Source: Draconibacterium mangrovi_A (GTDB lineage: Bacteria > Bacteroidota > Bacteroidia > Bacteroidales > Prolixibacteraceae). From it: a DNA stretch of 64,000 bases. Location: positions 186,001-250,000 of the forward strand of contig NZ_JBBIXN010000001.1 in assembly GCF_037646455.1 (NCBI RefSeq), read 5' to 3'. The notes beneath the pieces were generated by a model. It ran no database searches and was not told the origin of the DNA. It was given only the letters and a program-made list of their open reading frames with translations. Of the stretch, positions 61,522 through 64,000 are shown piece after piece; position 1 is the stretch's first letter; the number at the start of each line of letters is the position of its first letter. Made by a program: the position numbers and the translations under genes.

Positions 61522-63018
61522 ATGAAACAGGCAAAAAGTCAAATACTCATTATTTTTGGTGCCTCGGGCGATCTTACAAAACGAAAGCTACTTCCGGCAC
61601 TTTTCGAATTGTACAAACAAAAACTTTTACCCGAAAAGTTTGCTGTACTGGGCGCCTCACGTTCAGGCTTATCTGATGAAGATTTCAGAAAACGGGCCGA
61701 TGAGTTTTTACCCGAAAGTGATGAAGTGGAAGCATTCAAACAAAAGCTTTACTACCAGTCGGTACAAAACAACTCATCCGAAGATTTTAAACCATTAAAA
61801 ACGCGATTGGAAAAGTTGACTTCTGAATTGGACATTGATGAAAATTTTATTTTCTACCTGTCCACTCCACCCTCGCTTTACTCAGTGATCCCGAAATTGC
61901 TCGATGAAGTTGGTCTTTCAAAGTCAGAAAAATTCTTCAGGCGTCTGATTGTGGAAAAACCGTTTGGAAATAATCTGGAAACAGCAAAAGAGCTCAACAT
62001 ACAATTATTGAATTATTTTGCTGAGGATCAGATTTATCGTATAGATCATTACCTCGGAAAAGAAACGGTTCAGAACATGTTGGTCACCCGTTTTTCAAAT
62101 GGAATTTTTGAGCCTTTGTGGAACCGGCGTTACATTGAACGGGTAGAAATAACTTCTGCAGAAAGCCTGGGAGTGGAGGACCGCGGCGGTTATTACGATC
62201 ATTCCGGAGCACTTCGCGACATGATTCAAAACCATTTGCTCCAGGTAACCGGTTTTGTAGCCATGGAGCCGCCGGTTGTGGTAGAAGCCAATGCTATCAG
62301 AAACGAAATTCTGAAGGTATTTCAGTCGCTAAAACCAATTCAAGAAAATGAAGTTCAACGGCATGTGATCAGGGGACAATATATGGCTTCAAAAATAAAA
62401 GGGGAAGACGTAAAAGGTTATCGCGACGAATCGGGAGTGGACCGCCTTTCGCGCACCGAAACATTTGTTGCACTGAAGTTTTTTATCGATAACTGGCGCT
62501 GGGCCGGTGTTCCCTTCCTTATTCGAACAGGGAAAAAACTGCCTACCCGGGTTACTGAAATAGTAATCACTTTTAAAAAAGTTCCGCACCATTTATTCGA
62601 TAGTCACGGACAGGTGCAAACGCATAACCAGCTGATCATCCGAATCCAACCCGACGAGGGCATTCTTTTTAAATTTGGCATGAAAACTCCGGGTGCCGGT
62701 TTTAAGGTGCAAAACGTAAACATGGATTTTCACTACTCCGATCTTGCCGATGCTAAAGTTCCGGCAGCCTACGAACGATTGTTGCACGATTGCATGATTG
62801 GCGATGCAACGCTTTACGCCCGTGGCGATGCCGTTGAACGAGCCTGGGAATTTGTTCAACCCATTTTGAATGCCTGGCAGAGTAATCCTGAGATTCCTAT
62901 TTACGGTTACCCTGCAGGAACCTGGGGACCGGAAGAAGCGGAGAATCTGGTCACTCATGGTAACTGGCGTTATCCCTGCAAGAACCTCACTAACGATGGT
63001 TTGTATTGTGAACTTTAG
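61522..63018 (+). CDS. zwf: Glucose-6-phosphate 1-dehydrogenase
   Basis: A 498-residue enzyme with the NADP-binding loop GASGDLTKRKL at about 11-21, EKPFGNNLETA and the active-site RIDHYLGKE. It makes 6-phosphogluconolactone and NADPH, the first step of the oxidative pentose phosphate pathway. pgl follows after 126 bases. Confidence 0.97.
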   Translation: MKQAKSQILIIFGASGDLTKRKLLPALFELYKQKLLPEKFAVLGASRSGLSDEDFRKRADEFLPESDEVEAFKQKLYYQSVQNNSSEDFKPLKTRLEKLTSELDIDENFIFYLSTPPSLYSVIPKLLDEVGLSKSEKFFRRLIVEKPFGNNLETAKELNIQLLNYFAEDQIYRIDHYLGKETVQNMLVTRFSNGIFEPLWNRRYIERVEITSAESLGVEDRGGYYDHSGALRDMIQNHLLQVTGFVAMEPPVVVEANAIRNEILKVFQSLKPIQENEVQRHVIRGQYMASKIKGEDVKGYRDESGVDRLSRTETFVALKFFIDNWRWAGVPFLIRTGKKLPTRVTEIVITFKKVPHHLFDSHGQVQTHNQLIIRIQPDEGILFKFGMKTPGAGFKVQNVNMDFHYSDLADAKVPAAYERLLHDCMIGDATLYARGDAVERAWEFVQPILNAWQSNPEIPIYGYPAGTWGPEEAENLVTHGNWRYPCKNLTNDGLYCEL

Positions 63019-63096
63019 CCGAAGGACAATGCACAAATTTTAAGGGCATAAATTGTCTGGCAAGGTATTTTATTTTTAATAGATGGCTTTTATCGT

Positions 63097-63123
63097 TTTG
63101 TAGAAATAATCTGCATATATTTG
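63097..63123 (+). promoter_or_regulatory. Candidate promoter of pgl
   Basis: TTTG (63097-63100) and TATATTTG (63116-63123) are exact -33 and -7 matches but 15 bases apart, shorter than the usual spacing. The -7 element ends 21 bases before the pgl ATG at 63145. Confidence 0.4.
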
Positions 63124-63144
63124 GGAATAAGAATTTTAAAACCA

Positions 63145-63876
63145 ATGGAACATAGCACTGAGGTAAAAATATACAAGACACCCAAGAAAGTTTATAAAGG
63201 TATTGCCAAAAGCATTATTAAACTCGCCCGCGAATCGAACCAAAAGGTTTTCGACATTGCACTTTCAGGAGGTAATTCGCCAAAAGGGCTTTTTAAAAAG
63301 ATCAGCAAAAAATACAAGGACGAGATCCCGTGGGAACGCATTCATTTATGGTGGGGCGACGAACGTTGCGTTGGGCCCGACAGTGACGAGAGCAATTACA
63401 AAATGACGGTTGATTATTTGCTGTCCAACATCGATATTCCGGAGGGAAACATTCATCGAATCCGGGGTGAGGAAGATCCGGAGAAAGAAGCATTACGTTA
63501 TTCCAAAGAGCTGGAAGAAACGCTTAACTCCCGTGGGAAGGATCCGGTTTTTGATCTGATCATTCTTGGGCTTGGCGATGACGGGCATACCGCCTCGATT
63601 TTTCCAGACCAGATTGAACTATTTGAATATCCCGAGAACTGTGCAGTGGCCGAACACCCGCTAACCGGGCAAAAGCGAATAACGCTTACCGGAAATGTAT
63701 TGAACAATGCCAACCGCATCTACTTTTTGGTTACCGGTGCAAATAAAGCCATGCGTATCTCAGAAATTATGAACGACAGCGAAGCTGCCAAACTTTTACC
63801 GGCATACTATATTGCGCCTAAAAACGGTGATTTAATCTGGTTTTTGGATGACGAAGCTGCGTCACTGATTTCCTAG
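63145..63876 (+). CDS. pgl: 6-phosphogluconolactonase
   Basis: From the ATG at 63145 it has 243 residues; a TTG 24 bases earlier is in frame but lies in the promoter-like element. Motifs are ALSGGNSPKGLF, WWGDERCVG and LGLGDDGHTASIFP. It opens the lactone made by Zwf. The third enzyme, 6-phosphogluconate dehydrogenase, is not in the window. Confidence 0.94.
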   Translation: MEHSTEVKIYKTPKKVYKGIAKSIIKLARESNQKVFDIALSGGNSPKGLFKKISKKYKDEIPWERIHLWWGDERCVGPDSDESNYKMTVDYLLSNIDIPEGNIHRIRGEEDPEKEALRYSKELEETLNSRGKDPVFDLIILGLGDDGHTASIFPDQIELFEYPENCAVAEHPLTGQKRITLTGNVLNNANRIYFLVTGANKAMRISEIMNDSEAAKLLPAYYIAPKNGDLIWFLDDEAASLIS

Positions 63877-63951
63877 CTTCAACTATAAGGACCTTGAATC
63901 AAGTTCAGGGAGACGTTTGTGGCAAGTTTGTACTTCAATTCAAATCACGTC

Positions 63952-63972
63952 ATGCTGAAATTGTTTCAGCAT
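63952..63972. repeat. Palindromic intergenic repeat at the right edge
   Basis: A perfect 9-bp inverted repeat (63952-63960 with 63964-63972), reading catgctgaaattgtttcagc. A short related segment with cttga/tcaag arms lies just before it (63893-63903). It is like dispersed intergenic repeats common in Bacteroidota and may cap the pgl transcript. Confidence 0.6.
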
Positions 63973-64000
63973 CTCATCCGAGGTTCTCTAATTATTTGGC

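Noticed and set aside
1..64000. CRISPR array, insertion sequence, integrase, phage or rRNA genes
   Set aside because: I read for regular direct repeats, transposase motifs and rRNA-like stretches and found none; the only tandem repeat is the coding repeat in rplY.

Overview
The window is chromosomal DNA of a Bacteroidota bacterium, most likely a polysaccharide-degrading, free-living Bacteroidales/Marinilabiliales-type organism (the order is an inference). Support: the gldE-gldD pair, DUF4249 and DUF4924 proteins, a STN-domain TonB-dependent receptor, many lipoprotein signals ahead of glycosidases, weak Shine-Dalgarno sequences, and upstream elements that fit the Bacteroidota promoter consensus (TTTG, then TAnnTTTG). 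I see no plasmid, phage, IS element, CRISPR array, rRNA or tRNA gene.

Layout. (1) 1-261: start of an L-arabinose/L-fucose isomerase-like gene running off the left edge. (2) 401-17652: a carbohydrate-degradation locus. Two minus-strand genes (GH16, GH43-like) diverge from a seven-gene plus-strand operon: GH43 (exo-beta-1,3-galactanase type), GH2 (beta-glucuronidase type), GH51 with an N-terminal GH43-like module, GH127, GH51, a double GH43, and GH2 (beta-galactosidase type). Together these enzymes match the linkages of type II arabinogalactan (arabinogalactan-protein glycans): beta-1,3-galactan backbone, galactose side chains, alpha- and beta-L-arabinofuranose and glucuronic acid caps. The locus ends in a perfect 16-bp hairpin. 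No SusC/SusD pair and no sensor-regulator lie in the window. (3) 18079-24313: a four-gene operon with a STN-type TonB-dependent receptor, a DUF4249 lipoprotein, a protein with a barrel-less plug-like C-terminus and a conserved unknown. This is the best candidate for an undescribed system. (4) 24347-28575: convergent GH26 and GH31 (alpha-xylosidase-like, PA14). (5) 28714-30009: a double class II aldolase whose second half has lost its metal and catalytic residues.

(6) 30569-36566: lnt, a small possible lipoprotein, a cell-wall amidase, a small lipoprotein, a sulfatase, a DCC-family protein and a DUF4924 protein. (7) 36644-41405: a minus-strand housekeeping run (S4/Hsp15, pth, L25, prs, engB, manA, Dabb). 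(8) 41520-50622: udk and an exonuclease, then S1/P1 nuclease, smpB, a Yip1-like protein and uvrB, then an outer-membrane/lipoprotein pair of unknown role, a HAD phosphatase and a small membrane protein. (9) 50821-57148: aminotransferase, isochorismatase-like hydrolase, DsbD-type reductase, RNase G, a 30-residue very basic ribosome-type protein and HU. (10) 57286-61423: mutY, ssb, gldE, gldD and a phosphopantetheinyl transferase in one direction. (11) 61522-63876: zwf and pgl, the first two steps of the oxidative pentose phosphate pathway. The right edge carries a palindromic intergenic repeat.

The parts fit a degrader that trims arabinogalactan outside or in the periplasm and feeds arabinose through an isomerase (left edge) into the pentose phosphate pathway. 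The aldolase could be an arabinose-, fucose- or rhamnose-type enzyme, but its substrate cannot be told from sequence alone.
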